Positions 34,928 to 44,161 of a DNA stretch of 64,000 bases are shown piece after piece. Under the pieces are notes generated by a model, which worked only from the letters and a program-made list of their open reading frames with translations, did not search any database and had not been told where the DNA came from. The DNA lies in assembly GCF_016185115.1 (NCBI RefSeq), contig NZ_JACPOF010000004.1:303979-367978 (forward strand), read 5' to 3'. A program made the translations under genes and the position numbers. The first letter of the stretch is position 1, and every line of letters begins with the position of its first letter. This stretch comes from Polaromonas sp. GTDB lineage: Bacteria; Pseudomonadota; Gammaproteobacteria; Burkholderiales; Burkholderiaceae_C.

Positions 34928-35866
34928 ATGAATAACGGCTTCTCACCCACCATCAAGCAGTTGCGTGCTTTTCTGGCGGTGTACCGGCTGCGCAAACTGG
35001 GCGCAGCGGCGGTGCAGCTGTTTGTCACGCAGTCCGCTATCAGCGTGCTGATACGCCAGCTCGAAGAGGGACTGCAGGCCCGCCTGTTTGACCGCACCAC
35101 GCGGTCACTGCAGCCAACCCAGGCGGCGCACGACGCTGCTGTGGTGGCAGAGCGCATCCTGCGTGATGTGGATTCGCTCGGTACGGCTTTTGGAGACCTG
35201 ACGGTATTGCGGCGCGGCCGGGTGTGCTTTGCCATCACGCCAACGCTGGCCGGCATGCTGTTGCCGGAGGCGATTCGCCGCTTCGCGGTCTTGCACCCGG
35301 AGGTCCAGTTGGTGGTGGACGACTGTGCGCCGGAGCAGTTTTCAGCTCGCGTGCTGGGCGATCATGTTGACTTTGGAATAGGTACACCCGAGCGGGCCGG
35401 CGGTGAGCTGGAACTCCAAACCCTGATGCGTGACCAGCTTTGCCTGGTGTGCCTGCCTGAACACCCGTTGGCCAGCATCAGGAACCTGCGCTGGGTAGAC
35501 CTTGAAGGCCACCGCGTAATAGCCGGCCGCCCAGGTTATGGGGTGCGCCAGCTGGTGGACGTTGCCGCGGCCAACGCGGGTGTCTCGCTGCAGGTGGTCA
35601 ATGAAATTTCTTTCCTGTCTACCGGGCTTTGGATGACGGCCAGCGGCATGGCGCCGTCCATCATGCCCTCGGCTTACGCCACCTATTCCCAGTACGCTTA
35701 CACCCGGGAACTGGTGGTTCGCCCATTAGGCCAGCCCAAGGTGTCGCGCGATATTTTTGTGGTGACAAAAAAGGGCCGCTCACTGTCGTCGGCGTGCGAG
35801 AGTTTTCTGGAAGTTCTGCGCCTGCAGTTAAGGCAAAACCTGCCTTCAGGCCTTGTTGTCCACTAG
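34928..35866 (+). CDS. LysR-family regulator of the adjacent catabolic unit
   Basis: A 312-residue regulator. The helix-turn-helix is at residues 6-65 (TIKQLRAFLAVYRLRKLGAAAVQLFVTQSAISVLIRQLEEGLQARLFDRTTRSLQPT), and the effector-binding domain runs from about residue 95. The intergenic 34811-34927 contains an AT-rich stretch suited to a divergent promoter (ATTTATAATTTTTATTC just before the ATG). It probably regulates the amidohydrolase and Bug genes. The ligand is unknown. Confidence 0.88.
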   Translation: MNNGFSPTIKQLRAFLAVYRLRKLGAAAVQLFVTQSAISVLIRQLEEGLQARLFDRTTRSLQPTQAAHDAAVVAERILRDVDSLGTAFGDLTVLRRGRVCFAITPTLAGMLLPEAIRRFAVLHPEVQLVVDDCAPEQFSARVLGDHVDFGIGTPERAGGELELQTLMRDQLCLVCLPEHPLASIRNLRWVDLEGHRVIAGRPGYGVRQLVDVAAANAGVSLQVVNEISFLSTGLWMTASGMAPSIMPSAYATYSQYAYTRELVVRPLGQPKVSRDIFVVTKKGRSLSSACESFLEVLRLQLRQNLPSGLVVH

Positions 35867-35877
35867 GTGCTGCACGA

Positions 35878-36654
35878 CTAGGCTGCGCATTGCAAACTGA
35901 CCGCCTGCAGCGTCTTGCCGGTTTTTGTGTCAAACACCACCAGGTTCACCTGCCGCTGGTGACCGGGCGTGGCCGCGATGCTTCTAAAAGACAGCTTTTG
36001 CGGTGTTGCATCGCTGGTTTTGTAGTCGCCAGCCTGGGTGTACTGGCGCACCACAAAGTCATGTTTGAGGAATTCACCCTTGTTCTCACCGGCCTTCACT
36101 TTGGAGTTGTGCCCATGCTCGGTGATGGTCCAGTAAGCCGACCATGAGGGCGACAGTGCCAGCGCGCTGACCGGGGTGACGCTGGCTTCAAACTGGTCGG
36201 CGCCCAGCTGTTTCAGGGCAATGCCGGCACGCGCCGGCTCGCGCGCTGCGCTGCCGCCAAAGGGCTGGCCACCCCAGCCGGGCCAGTCCTTGCCGTTGAG
36301 CACCGCCTGCGGGGTGTAGATGTTGCGCAGGCTGTTTTTCATCGCCACCTCGCGCTGCCGGTTGGTGTAGGCCGGTGCGGCAAAGCGGTCTACCCAGCCA
36401 ATGTAATCCCAGTACCCGACATGAAAGGCCTGCACGACCACGCCTTTGTCTTTAAGGGTTGAGGCCCATTTGTCAGCCGGTGGGCAGGAACTGCAGCCTT
36501 CAGAGGTATAGAGCTCGACGACGGGGGTGGTGGTGGGGCCGGAGGTGATGCTGCACTGGTTGCCTGGGCTCCCCTGGGCTATGGCGCTGGTGGCAGCCAG
36601 AAGAAAGCTTGCGGTTGTGGCAAGTCGGGAAAAGGGCGAATGGGGTGCGGGCAT
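35878..36654 (-). CDS. DUF1223 thioredoxin-like periplasmic protein
   Basis: A 258-residue secreted protein of the DUF1223 family, conserved in proteobacteria but of unknown function. A signal peptide (about 1-27, ending SAIAQG) is followed by VVELYTSEGCSSCPPADKWASTLK. The CSSC pair near residues 54-57 sits in the family's thioredoxin-like fold. YWDYIGWVDRFAAPAYTNRQREVA near residue 82 is the other signature. A thiol-redox role is inferred from the fold and CxxC motif. It converges with the LysR gene with 11 bases between stops. Confidence 0.88.
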   Translation of the reverse strand: MPAPHSPFSRLATTASFLLAATSAIAQGSPGNQCSITSGPTTTPVVELYTSEGCSSCPPADKWASTLKDKGVVVQAFHVGYWDYIGWVDRFAAPAYTNRQREVAMKNSLRNIYTPQAVLNGKDWPGWGGQPFGGSAAREPARAGIALKQLGADQFEASVTPVSALALSPSWSAYWTITEHGHNSKVKAGENKGEFLKHDFVVRQYTQAGDYKTSDATPQKLSFRSIAATPGHQRQVNLVVFDTKTGKTLQAVSLQCAA

Positions 36655-36732
36655 GAGAAATCTCCTGTATGCGACTTTGTCGCGCTCACGGGAGCTTTCT
36701 TACACCCTGCTATCGGTTACCCGCATTAACCT

Positions 36733-37236
36733 TTAACGTGCGAGAAGTGCGCCATGGGCATTCACGTTTGCACGCTGCAGCCTGTCTTCAAGCTGGCCCA
36801 TGTAGGCGGCTGTGGCATTGTCGGATTGTTCGAGGCGGTTGAGCAGTGCGGTCTGGGTTTGTGCAAGGCGTTCTGCCAGCACCGTATTGCTGGCGGCTTC
36901 CCGTTGCAGGGAGGCTACTGACTGGCTTTCGATGAAAGTGCGCAGCTCGGTGAAGCGAGAGGCCTCCGCCTTGTCGGCCAGTTCGCGCTGGACGGCGAGT
37001 TCACGGGCGTACTTGCGCGTCTCCAGAAGGTTGGCGCTTTGCATGTACACGGTGCTGGCCAGGAAGGCGACGGTCGCGATGACCAGCAACAGCAGCATCA
37101 CCAGTCCCAGCGGTACCTGGATGGTCGTGAAGCCAAGACTGAGCACGCTGGCGCGGGTAAATTCATCGACGTTGAGGGCTGCGAAGCCCGCCACCAGCAC
37201 GATGGCGAGGATCAGGATGATGGTTCTTGCGCGCAT
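36733..37236 (-). CDS. LapA-like (DUF1049-type) two-helix membrane protein with coiled coil
   Basis: A 167-residue protein. Two membrane segments at the start ([23 protein letters not shown] and [20 protein letters not shown]) resemble LapA/YciS-type proteins. A long hydrophilic, Ala/Glu-rich, probably coiled-coil cytoplasmic tail follows (about 70-167). The ATG at 37236 has AAGGAG 7 bases upstream, so the longer ORF upstream is not used. It is divergent from tex across 129 bases. In E. coli LapA is involved in LPS assembly control with LapB; no lapB lies here, so the role is unknown. Confidence 0.75.
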   Translation of the reverse strand: MRARTIILILAIVLVAGFAALNVDEFTRASVLSLGFTTIQVPLGLVMLLLLVIATVAFLASTVYMQSANLLETRKYARELAVQRELADKAEASRFTELRTFIESQSVASLQREAASNTVLAERLAQTQTALLNRLEQSDNATAAYMGQLEDRLQRANVNAHGALLAR

Positions 37237-37365
37237 GTTGAGCACTCCTTGAAAGCGGTTTTTGTACAGCAACGAGTGTCGTTCGCTGGGGCAGTTTTGG
37301 CTGTGGGACAATGCCCCCGCGCCACGTCAGGTTGCGCCAGACACACCCCATTTTCAGAAGAGAGC

Positions 37366-39699
37366 ATGCAAAAAATCATTCGCCAGATCGCGGCAGAAAT
37401 CAAGGTCAGGGAAGACCAGGTCAGGACAGCCGTAGAACTGCTCGATGGCGGCGCCACAGTTCCGTTTATCGCCCGTTACCGCAAGGAGGCCACAGGCGGA
37501 CTTGACGACATCCAGTTACGTGAACTTGAATACCGCCTGGGCTACCTGCGCGAGCTTGAAGAGCGGCGTGAAGCCGTACTCAAAAGCATAGAAGAGCAGG
37601 GCAAGCTGACACCGGAGCTGCGCGCTGCGGTTGAGCTTGCCGCAACCAAGCAGGACCTCGAAGACCTTTACCTCCCCTACAAACCCAAACGCCGCACCAA
37701 GGGCCAGATCGCCCGGGAAGCGGGCATAGAGCCCCTGGCTGACAAACTGTTTGCAGACCCGTCACTGGTGCCGGCTGATGAAGCGGCGGCTTTCGTCAAG
37801 CCCGGGAAGAACGAGGCCGGCGACGACTTAACCACCGTGCAGGCCGTGCTGGATGGGGTGCGCGACATTTTGAGCGAGCGCTGGGCGGAAGACGCTGCGC
37901 TGGTGCAGTCGCTGCGCAACTGGCTCTGGAACGACGGGCTTCTGTCGTCCAAACTGGTGGCCGGCAAGGACGAGAACAACGCCGACAATTCCAAGTTCCG
38001 TGATTATTTTGATTACGACGAGCCTATTGGCCGTGTGCCGTCGCACCGCGCGCTGGCCGTCTTCCGCGGTCGCACGCTTGAGATTCTCGACGCCAAGCTG
38101 ATCCTGCCCGAACAGCCAGAGCCCGGCCAGCCCAGCATTGCTGAGGGCAAGATTGCCTTGCACCTGGGCTGGAGCCACAAGTCACGGCCTTCAGACGATT
38201 TGATCCGCAAGGCCGTGGCCTGGACCTGGCGCGTCAAGCTCAGCCTGTCGCTGGAGCGTGACCTGTTTACCCGCCTGCGCGAAGAGGCCGAAAAGGTCGC
38301 CATCAAGGTGTTTGCCGACAACCTGCGCGATTTGCTGCTGGCTGCACCCGCTGGCCCACGCGTGGTCATGGGCCTGGACCCGGGCATACGTACAGGCGTC
38401 AAGGTGGCGGTGGTTGACAGCACCGGCAAGCTGGTCGAGACCGCCACGGTGTACCCGCACGAGCCGCGCCGTGACTGGGATGGCTCCCTGCACACGCTGG
38501 GTAAGCTCTGTGAAAAGCATGGCGTCAACCTGATTGCCATCGGCAACGGCACGGCCAGCCGCGAGACCGACAAGCTGGCTGCCGACCTGATGAAAAAGAT
38601 CGATGGCATGCAGCGTGTGGTGGTCAGTGAAGCCGGTGCCTCGGTGTATTCAGCGAGCGAGTTCGCATCACAGGAAATGCCCGATGTGGATGTCAGCCTG
38701 CGCGGCGCGGCCAGTATTGCCCGCCGCCTGCAGGATCCGCTGGCCGAACTGGTCAAGATTGACCCGAAATCAATAGGCGTGGGCCAGTACCAGCATGACG
38801 TGAACCAGAGCGACCTGGCGCGCAGCCTGGACACCGTGGTTGAAGACTGCGTGAACAGCGTGGGTGTGGACCTGAACACGGCCAGCGTGCCCTTGCTGGC
38901 GAGGGTTTCAGGCCTGAGCCAGACGGTGGCGAAGTCTGTGGTGCGCTGGCGCGATGCCAACGGTGCGTTTGCCTCGCGTGCCGACCTTCTCAAAGTCACC
39001 GGCCTGGGCGCCAAGACCTTCGAGCAGAGCGCCGGCTTTTTGCGCCTGCGCGGTGGCAGCAACCCGCTGGACATGACGGGCGTGCACCCCGAAACCTATC
39101 CCGTGGTCGAGCAGATCATGGCCAAAACCGGCAAACCTGTGGCCGAGCTGATGGGGCGCGCCGACATGCTCAAGACCCTGAAGCCCGAGCTTTTTGCGAA
39201 TGAAAAGTTCGGCGTGATCACGGTGAAGGACATCCTGGCCGAGCTGGAAAAACCGGGCCGCGACCCGCGCCCCGACTTCAAGGTGGCGCGCTTTAACGAC
39301 GGCGTGGAAGATATCAAGGACCTGAAGGAAGGCATGGAGCTCGAAGGCACCGTCAGCAATGTGGCGGCCTTTGGTGCCTTCATTGATATCGGGGTGCATC
39401 AAGACGGCCTGGTGCATGTGAGCCAGCTGGCCGACCGTTTTGTCAGCGATGCGCGGGAGGTCGTCAAGACTGGGGACATCGTCAAGGTGCGTGTGACCGA
39501 GGTTGATGTGGCGCGCAAGCGGATCGGGCTGACCATGAAGCTGGGCGCGCCCCAGGCCAGACGCGAAGCGCAGGGCCACAGGGAAAACCGTTTTGAAGGC
39601 GTACGCCAGGGCCAGAACAACCGCGGTCATTCGGCACCGCCTGCAGCGGACAACGCCATGGCATCGGCGTTCGCCAAACTGCAAAACCTGCGTAAATGA
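37366..39699 (+). CDS. tex: Tex family RNA-binding transcription accessory protein
   Basis: A 777-residue cytoplasmic nucleic-acid-binding protein. The N-terminal Tex helical domain starts [48 protein letters not shown]. The YqgF/RuvX-like domain (about 325-450) has [17 protein letters not shown]. HhH repeats lie at about 500-570, and a C-terminal S1 domain (about 650-725) has [38 protein letters not shown]. The ATG at 37366, after AGAAGAGAG, gives the family N-terminus; a longer in-frame ORF upstream is not supported. Its stop overlaps the acyltransferase ATG by 4 bases. Confidence 0.95.
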   Translation: MQKIIRQIAAEIKVREDQVRTAVELLDGGATVPFIARYRKEATGGLDDIQLRELEYRLGYLRELEERREAVLKSIEEQGKLTPELRAAVELAATKQDLEDLYLPYKPKRRTKGQIAREAGIEPLADKLFADPSLVPADEAAAFVKPGKNEAGDDLTTVQAVLDGVRDILSERWAEDAALVQSLRNWLWNDGLLSSKLVAGKDENNADNSKFRDYFDYDEPIGRVPSHRALAVFRGRTLEILDAKLILPEQPEPGQPSIAEGKIALHLGWSHKSRPSDDLIRKAVAWTWRVKLSLSLERDLFTRLREEAEKVAIKVFADNLRDLLLAAPAGPRVVMGLDPGIRTGVKVAVVDSTGKLVETATVYPHEPRRDWDGSLHTLGKLCEKHGVNLIAIGNGTASRETDKLAADLMKKIDGMQRVVVSEAGASVYSASEFASQEMPDVDVSLRGAASIARRLQDPLAELVKIDPKSIGVGQYQHDVNQSDLARSLDTVVEDCVNSVGVDLNTASVPLLARVSGLSQTVAKSVVRWRDANGAFASRADLLKVTGLGAKTFEQSAGFLRLRGGSNPLDMTGVHPETYPVVEQIMAKTGKPVAELMGRADMLKTLKPELFANEKFGVITVKDILAELEKPGRDPRPDFKVARFNDGVEDIKDLKEGMELEGTVSNVAAFGAFIDIGVHQDGLVHVSQLADRFVSDAREVVKTGDIVKVRVTEVDVARKRIGLTMKLGAPQARREAQGHRENRFEGVRQGQNNRGHSAPPAADNAMASAFAKLQNLRK

Positions 39700-40820
39700 C
39701 GGGGCAGGGCGCTCGCAGCAATCTTGCGGGGGCCCTGTCATCGCAGGAAAGGGTTTTCGGCTGGGATTTGCTGCGCGGGCTTTGTGCCTTGCTGGTGGCA
39801 AGCTACCACCTGCTGTACTGGACAGACCTTGCGCAATTGCATGTCTTCGGCAGCTACGGGGTCTACCTGTTTTTTGTACTTTCTGGTGCGAGCATGGCCT
39901 ATACCTATGCCGGGCGGTTTGAGGCCGGCAGCTTTCGGTATGGTGAGTTCCTTTTTGTGCGTTTCTGGCGGCTGGCGCCGCTGTATGTTCTGTTGATGCT
40001 GGCCGTGGTGCCGACCATGGCCATCTGGTACGGGCCGGCTGGCCGACTGCTGCAGGTGATGTTTCTCAATGCCAGCATGCTGATGGGCCTGTATAACCCG
40101 TCGGGTTTTGCGCTGCTGACCGGCGGCTGGTCACTGGGGGTTGAAGCGGTGTTCTACCTGCTGTTTCCGCTGGCGCTCTGGTCTTTGCGGTCATGGCCAC
40201 GCACGATGGCACTGTTTATTTTTTGCATTGGGCTGCAGGTGTGGTGGATTGCGCAAACGATGGGGGCCGAAGGCATGCCTGCAGCCGGGCAGGCGCTGGC
40301 GTACCACAACGCTCCTGCTTTTTGTGCTTACTTCGTGGGCGGCTGTGTACTGGGTCAGCTGGCGCGCACGGGGCAGCTTCGCCAGTGCCTGCCGTCTGCC
40401 GCCGGGTTGCTGGTGCTGTTCGCCGGGTTTGTGCTCATGTTGTCACTCAACCCTGAGCAGGGCACGCAGGAGCTGACGGGCTGGCGCGGCTGGCTGCTGG
40501 CACCTTTTTGCCTGCTGATGGTGGGTGTGGCCTCTAAGCTTCGCCTGGGTGGGCGCTACCGCGCGCTCGCGCAGCACCTGGGTGATGCGACTTACGGCGT
40601 GTACCTGATTCACCCGGTGCTTTATTTTTACGTGACGCCGCTGCTGGGTCTTGAAGCCCTCAAAACCGGGGCAACCCAGGGCCGCATGTTGCTGGCAGTT
40701 GTGATTCTGGCGGCATCTGTTGTGCTGGCCCTGATCAGCGAGCGCCTGTTCGAGCAGCCCTTGCGCCGCTGGAGCAAATCGCTTTTGGCTCCCCGTCAAC
40801 CAGCAATCACCGGGCCATGA
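39696..40820 (+). CDS. Acyltransferase-3 family membrane protein
   Basis: A 374-residue polytopic inner-membrane acyltransferase of the OafA/NodX type, which O-acylates sugars or other envelope molecules. The family pattern [24 protein letters not shown] (residues 17-40) has the conserved R...R-H arrangement, and [17 protein letters not shown] and [13 protein letters not shown] are typical. About ten membrane helices follow. No SGNH domain is present. It is translationally coupled to tex (ATGA) and is 2 bases from the patatin gene. Its acceptor could be the glycan made by the cluster downstream; that is inference. Confidence 0.88.
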   Translation: MTGQGARSNLAGALSSQERVFGWDLLRGLCALLVASYHLLYWTDLAQLHVFGSYGVYLFFVLSGASMAYTYAGRFEAGSFRYGEFLFVRFWRLAPLYVLLMLAVVPTMAIWYGPAGRLLQVMFLNASMLMGLYNPSGFALLTGGWSLGVEAVFYLLFPLALWSLRSWPRTMALFIFCIGLQVWWIAQTMGAEGMPAAGQALAYHNAPAFCAYFVGGCVLGQLARTGQLRQCLPSAAGLLVLFAGFVLMLSLNPEQGTQELTGWRGWLLAPFCLLMVGVASKLRLGGRYRALAQHLGDATYGVYLIHPVLYFYVTPLLGLEALKTGATQGRMLLAVVILAASVVLALISERLFEQPLRRWSKSLLAPRQPAITGP

Positions 40821-40821
40821 C

Positions 40822-41922
40822 ATGGCGAGCATGAAAGCCCTGCGCATTTACGCCGGCCCCAAGGCCATGGCGCACATTGAAAAGAAGGGCTTGCAGCCTC
40901 GGGATATCGGTGTTGTTCCTGGCGCAGCGGGCGGTCCCAAGGGACTGATCCTCGGGCCGCTGGATCGTTTTATCTTCGGTGAGTGGTTGAGCCGCACCGA
41001 CCATCCGGTGCACCTGGTGGGCGCATCAATTGGCGCCTGGCGCATGGCGACGGCCTGCCTGAATGACCCAGCAGCTGCATTCCAGCGGCTGGAGCATGAC
41101 TACATCCACCAGCACTATGAACTGCAACCGGGCCAGAAGCGGCCAACGGCAGATTTTGTAAGCGAGCAGTTCGGCGCCAGCCTGAAAAGCTTTTACGGGG
41201 GCAGGGTGCAGGAGGTGTTGTCGCACCCGCGTTACAAGCTGCACATCGTGACCTCGCGCGGCCGGCACCTGCTGGGCCGTGAACACAAAATCGCCACGCC
41301 ACTGGGTTACTTTGGCGCATTTTTGGCCAATGGCCTGCACCGCAAGGCCATGGGTGTCTGGCTTGAGCGCGTGGTGTTTTCAACGCCCGACACGCCGCTG
41401 CCCTTCCTGACCGGTGATTACCGCACAAGGCAGGTGGCGCTGGACGAAGCCAACTTCAACCCGGCCCTGCAGGCCAGTTGCTCCATCCCCTTTGTGCTGC
41501 GCTCCGTGCATGACATACCCGGTGCCCCGCCCGGAGCTTATTGGGATGGCGGCATCACCGACTATCACCTGCACCTGAATTACGCCGCGGGTCTGGCATC
41601 GGACATGCCGCAGGCCGGGCTGGTGCTTTACCCGCACTTTCAGAAGGCAGTGGTGCCGGGTTGGCTGGACAAGGGTTTCAAATGGCGGCACAAGGCCACG
41701 CACTTCCTGGACAACATGGTGCTGCTTGCACCTGACCCGGCCTGGGTTGCGACGCTGCCCAACCGCAAGCTGCCGGACCGCACTGACTTCAATCGCTACG
41801 GCCCGGATCTGCAGGCGAGGGTCAAGGCCTGGCAGGCGGCGACCAGTGCAAGCCGCCAACTGGCCGATGAGTTCAACCAATGGCTGGAGGCGCCAGATAT
41901 CGGGGCTGTGCTGCCCCTGTAA
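40822..41922 (+). CDS. Patatin-like phospholipase family protein
   Basis: A 366-residue predicted lipid acyl hydrolase with a Ser-Asp dyad. The oxyanion-type glycine-rich loop is PGAAGGPKGL (about 34-43), the nucleophile elbow is VGASIGAWR (GxSxG, Ser near 75), and the Asp is in YWDGGITDYHL (about 240). The order and motifs match patatins, though the substrate is unknown. It lies 1 base after the acyltransferase stop; an ATG at 40831 is an alternative start. It ends the tex-acyltransferase-patatin unit. Confidence 0.85.
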   Translation: MASMKALRIYAGPKAMAHIEKKGLQPRDIGVVPGAAGGPKGLILGPLDRFIFGEWLSRTDHPVHLVGASIGAWRMATACLNDPAAAFQRLEHDYIHQHYELQPGQKRPTADFVSEQFGASLKSFYGGRVQEVLSHPRYKLHIVTSRGRHLLGREHKIATPLGYFGAFLANGLHRKAMGVWLERVVFSTPDTPLPFLTGDYRTRQVALDEANFNPALQASCSIPFVLRSVHDIPGAPPGAYWDGGITDYHLHLNYAAGLASDMPQAGLVLYPHFQKAVVPGWLDKGFKWRHKATHFLDNMVLLAPDPAWVATLPNRKLPDRTDFNRYGPDLQARVKAWQAATSASRQLADEFNQWLEAPDIGAVLPL

Positions 41923-42085
41923 AGGCCGCGCTACAACGGGTTGCTCCGGGCTTTCGGGTACTAATACGCGATTCGTGTTTGTTTATTCCTGCACCAGGCA
42001 AAGGTCTGCGGAGGGCGCTGGTAAAATTCACAGTTACATCTACAACGCGGCCCCTCGTGGCTCGACAACGAAGTTGCCTCAAAGT

Positions 42086-43054
42086 ATGACCGCCGATCCG
42101 GCTCTGTCCTTGCGCCTTTATGAGGCCATGTTGCGTATACGGCGAACTGAGGAGCGAATAGCTGACCGCTACGCCGACCAGCAGATGCGTTGCCCCACGC
42201 ACCTGTGCATAGGCCAGGAAGCCATTGCAGTTGGCGTCTGTGCCGCGCTTGATGACGAGGACACCGTTTTCAGCAACCACCGTGCCCATGGCCACTACCT
42301 CGCCAAAGGTGGCGACATGGGCCGCATGATTGCCGAGTTTTATGGCAAAAGCGATGGCTGCTGTGGCGGACGCGGCGGCTCCATGCACCTGATTGACAAA
42401 TCGGTAGGCTTTCTGGGTTCAACCCCCATAGTGGGCGGCACAGTCCCGCTGGCTGTGGGTGTGGGCTGGTCCCACAAGCTGCAAAAGAAGCCCCTCGTGT
42501 CGGTTGCTTTTTTTGGTGATGGCTGCTTTGAAGAAGGCGTGGTGCATGAGTCGCTGAACTTCGCAGCCCTGCACAAGCTGCCTGTGGTGTTTATCTGCGA
42601 GAACAACGAGTTCTCGGTCTACACGCACCTGAGCGAACGCCAGCCTGATCGGCCCATTCACGCCATTGCAGCAGCCCATGGCTGGACAACGCATCATGGC
42701 GACGGCAATGACGTCATGGCCGTGCATGCTGCAACCGAAGCCGCCGTCAGCAGGGCGCGCAATGGCGAAGGCCCGCAATTCCTGCAGTTTTCTGTTTATC
42801 GCTGGCGCGAGCACTGCGGTCCGAATTTTGATGACCAGCTTGCCTACCGCGATACTGAAACCATAGACACAGGCATGGCCAGCTGCCCGGTCACCCGGAT
42901 GCGCAATATCTTGGCGGGTGGCGGCTTGACCGAGCAGCAGCATGAAGAAGTAGCATCACGCATTGAGCGTGAAATTGATGCCGCCTTTGCGTTTGCGATG
43001 GCCAGCCCGGCCCCGACTTATGAAGATTCCAGGAGCCACGTTTATGCAGCGTGA
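42086..43054 (+). CDS. TPP-dependent dehydrogenase E1 component, alpha subunit
   Basis: Alpha subunit of a thiamine-diphosphate 2-oxoacid dehydrogenase-type enzyme. It has 322 residues with the pattern LYEAMLRIRRTEERIADRY, HRAHGHYLAKGG and GGRGGSMHL. The TPP/metal motif GDGCFEEG...ENN spans about residues 151-182 (GDG-X27-NN type). The start at 42086 gives the family-typical N-terminus. It overlaps the beta gene by 11 bases. No E2 acyltransferase or E3 lipoamide dehydrogenase follows. Instead come radical SAM and glycosyl genes, so a carboligase or decarboxylase role in sugar or lipid synthesis is suggested (inference). Confidence 0.88.
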   Translation: MTADPALSLRLYEAMLRIRRTEERIADRYADQQMRCPTHLCIGQEAIAVGVCAALDDEDTVFSNHRAHGHYLAKGGDMGRMIAEFYGKSDGCCGGRGGSMHLIDKSVGFLGSTPIVGGTVPLAVGVGWSHKLQKKPLVSVAFFGDGCFEEGVVHESLNFAALHKLPVVFICENNEFSVYTHLSERQPDRPIHAIAAAHGWTTHHGDGNDVMAVHAATEAAVSRARNGEGPQFLQFSVYRWREHCGPNFDDQLAYRDTETIDTGMASCPVTRMRNILAGGGLTEQQHEEVASRIEREIDAAFAFAMASPAPTYEDSRSHVYAA

Positions 43055-44132
43055 CGCTCTTGTGCAGAAAATCAGCTACGCGCAGGCCCTCCACCAGGCC
43101 ACGGACCAGGTGATGGCGCGCGACAGGCGTGTGATCGTGATCGGCGAGGGCGTGCCCGATCCGAAGGCGATTTTCGGCACCACGGCCAACCTGCGTGAAA
43201 CCCACGGTGCCGAGCGCGTGTTTGACATGCCGCTGTCTGAAAATGGCCTGACAGGTGTCTGCATCGGTGCGGCGCTGGCTGGCATGCGCCCCTTGATGAT
43301 TCACCAGCGCATCGATTTCGCGATGCTGGCCATGGACCAGCTCATCAACAACGCAGCCAAATGGCACTACATGTTCAATGGCCAGTCCACCGTGCCTCTG
43401 GTGGTGCGCATGATCATCGGGCGCGGATGGGGGCAGGGGCCGCAGCACTCCCAGGGCCTGCAGTCGCTTTTTGCGCACATTCCAGGGCTGAAGGTTGCCA
43501 TGCCCAGCAATCCTTATGACGCAAAAGGCATGCTGATTTCTGCACTTGAAGACAACAATCCGGTGATCTTCATTGAGCATCGCTGGGTTCACAATCTCGT
43601 CGACGATGTACCGGTGGACGAGTACAAGGTAGAACTGGGTAAAGCCAGGGTGTTGCAGCCCGGCAACAAGCTCACGATTGCAGGATTTTCCTTTGCCATT
43701 GTGGAAGCCCTGCAGATGGCGCGTGAACTGGCCAAATATGGGGTTGATGTCGAGGTGGTGGACATGCGCAGTGCCCGGCCGCTGGATGTCGAGACATTGT
43801 CGCAATCGGTACGCAAGACCGGCCATCTCATTGCGGTAGATGCGGGTTGGGCATCATGCGGACTGGCGTCGGAACTGGTGGCGTTGATGGCCATGCACGA
43901 GTTTGCCAGCCTGAAAAAAGCACCAGCCTGTGTGACGTATCCTGATCATCCGTCACCGACATCCACGCACATGGCGGGTGGATATTTCCCCGGTCCGGCG
44001 GATTTGTTGGATACAGTGATGAAACAGCTGGATTCACCGCTGGACGCCGCGCAACTGGCAAGTGTCAAAAGTGCGATTTCCCGCAGCGGCAACCTTGATG
44101 TGCCCAGCGCCAGTTTTACCGGCCCGTTCTGA
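43044..44132 (+). CDS. TPP-dependent dehydrogenase E1 component, beta subunit
   Basis: Beta subunit pairing with the alpha gene upstream. The 362-residue protein has ISYAQALHQATDQVMARDRRVIVIGEGV, FDMPLSENGLTGVCIGAALAGMRPLMI (about 65-91), AAKWHYMFNGQSTVPLVVRMIIGRGWGQGPQHSQ (about 111-144) and IEHRW, all typical of E1 beta. The transketolase C-terminal domain lies at about 215-330. The ATG at 43044 has AGGAG 8 bases upstream and lies inside the end of the alpha gene. The C-terminal ~40 residues are longer than usual. It is 29 bases from the radical SAM gene. Confidence 0.88.
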   Translation: MQRDALVQKISYAQALHQATDQVMARDRRVIVIGEGVPDPKAIFGTTANLRETHGAERVFDMPLSENGLTGVCIGAALAGMRPLMIHQRIDFAMLAMDQLINNAAKWHYMFNGQSTVPLVVRMIIGRGWGQGPQHSQGLQSLFAHIPGLKVAMPSNPYDAKGMLISALEDNNPVIFIEHRWVHNLVDDVPVDEYKVELGKARVLQPGNKLTIAGFSFAIVEALQMARELAKYGVDVEVVDMRSARPLDVETLSQSVRKTGHLIAVDAGWASCGLASELVALMAMHEFASLKKAPACVTYPDHPSPTSTHMAGGYFPGPADLLDTVMKQLDSPLDAAQLASVKSAISRSGNLDVPSASFTGPF

Positions 44133-44161
44133 AGTTCTGATTTTTCTGAAGAGAGTTGACC

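Noticed and set aside
37039..37365. Longer N-terminus for Tex
   Set aside because: The extension overlaps the divergent LapA-like gene and is low-complexity; ATG at 37366 has a ribosome-binding site and gives the family N-terminus.
42005..42040. GGTAAAATT as a -10 promoter box for the glycan cluster
   Set aside because: The TAAAAT-like box is plausible but no -35 box at the right distance was found, so it was not listed as a feature.
41726..42085. Longer N-terminus for the E1 alpha subunit
   Set aside because: It overlaps the patatin gene end and lacks E1 features; ATG at 42086 gives the normal family length.
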